Shown here piece by piece: positions 13,477-13,640 of a DNA stretch of 13,640 nucleotides. The stretch is from Patescibacteria group bacterium UBA6816 (GTDB lineage Bacteria > Patescibacteriota > Patescibacteriia > UBA2591 > UBA6264). Numbering within the stretch: the stretch's first letter is position 1; every line of letters begins with the position of its first letter. The stretch is from contig DKES01000008.1 in the NCBI GenBank assembly GCA_002452615.1, positions 1 to 13,640 of the forward strand. Direction: 5' to 3'. A model generated the notes under the pieces. The model was not told where the DNA came from. It saw only the letters and a list, made by a program, of their open reading frames with translations, and ran no database searches. The position numbers were made by a program, and so were the translations under genes.

Positions 13477-13503
13477 AAAATAATAACCTTAGGCTATTAT
13501 TTT
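13477..13503 (-). terminator. Probable terminator after tRNA-Val(GAC)
   Basis: Inverted repeat AAAATAATA / TATTATTTT (13477-13485 and 13495-13503) with inner CC/GG and a TTA loop. On the minus strand it follows the tRNA by about 30 nt and ends in T-rich sequence. It sits just upstream of the alaS promoter and would separate the two units. Confidence 0.55.
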
Positions 13504-13532
13504 TTTAATAGTTTAGTTTATCAACCAGAAAA

Positions 13533-13606
13533 TGGGCGGCACAGGGTTCGAACCTGTGACCTCCTGCGTGTCGAGCAGACGCTCTAACCAACTGAGCTAG
13601 CCGCCC
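13533..13606 (-). tRNA. tRNA-Val(GAC)
   Basis: Acceptor GGGCGGC/GCCGCCC, D-arm GCTC/GAGC, anticodon stem TCTGC/GCAGG, T-arm ACAGG-TTCGAAC-CCTGT, discriminator A. The anticodon loop is TCGACAC, so the anticodon is GAC (reads GTC and GTT) and position 33 is C instead of the nearly universal T. No CCA is encoded. It is the second valine tRNA in the window. Confidence 0.9.
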
Positions 13607-13640
13607 TTTAACGGTATCTTTTATTAAACTTTAAGTGTTA

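Overview
The window looks like a piece of a small, AT-rich, tightly packed bacterial genome, most likely from the candidate phyla radiation (Patescibacteria, Parcubacteria-like). This lineage call is inference. It rests on the compact alanyl-tRNA synthetase, the S4-less RluA-type enzyme, the near absence of Shine-Dalgarno sites, overlapping genes, and promoters with extended -10 elements. Every protein gene is on the minus strand. Only tRNA-Gly and tRNA-Phe are on the plus strand.

Layout from left to right. Positions 1-1866 hold the start of an ABC-transporter ATPase and, upstream of it, its membrane fusion protein: a MacAB-like export unit that runs off the left edge. Then come tRNA-Gly(TCC), a bidirectional terminator, and a two-repeat Na+/Ca2+ exchanger-family antiporter with its own promoter. 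Next, tRNA-Phe(GAA) and tRNA-Val(TAC) converge on a shared terminator. Positions 3402-3596 hold an 81-bp tandem repeat (two full copies plus 14 bp) whose unit includes the 5' end of a truncated tRNA-like sequence. After it come trpS and a geranylgeranyl-reductase-family flavoprotein, then a unit transcribed rluA-like, gmk, rplS, tRNA-Leu(GAG), tRNA-Ala(GGC), closed by a terminator. A large stand-alone gene at 7768-9939 follows, with its own strong promoter, the only strong Shine-Dalgarno, and a terminator. The right end holds alaS and a CCA-adding-type nucleotidyltransferase in one unit, then tRNA-Val(GAC).

Most genes serve translation: two aminoacyl-tRNA synthetases, a CCA-adding enzyme, a pseudouridine synthase, L19, and six tRNAs, three with an encoded CCA and three without. 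The tRNA-Ala has the G3-U70 pair that the AlaRS next door would recognise.

The most unusual item is the 723-residue protein at 7768-9939. It has an Ada-like zinc site followed by two tandem winged-helix plus metallophosphoesterase modules. The first phosphoesterase is degenerate and the second keeps most catalytic residues. I do not recognise it as a named family. The second item to follow up is the tandem repeat built on a broken tRNA.
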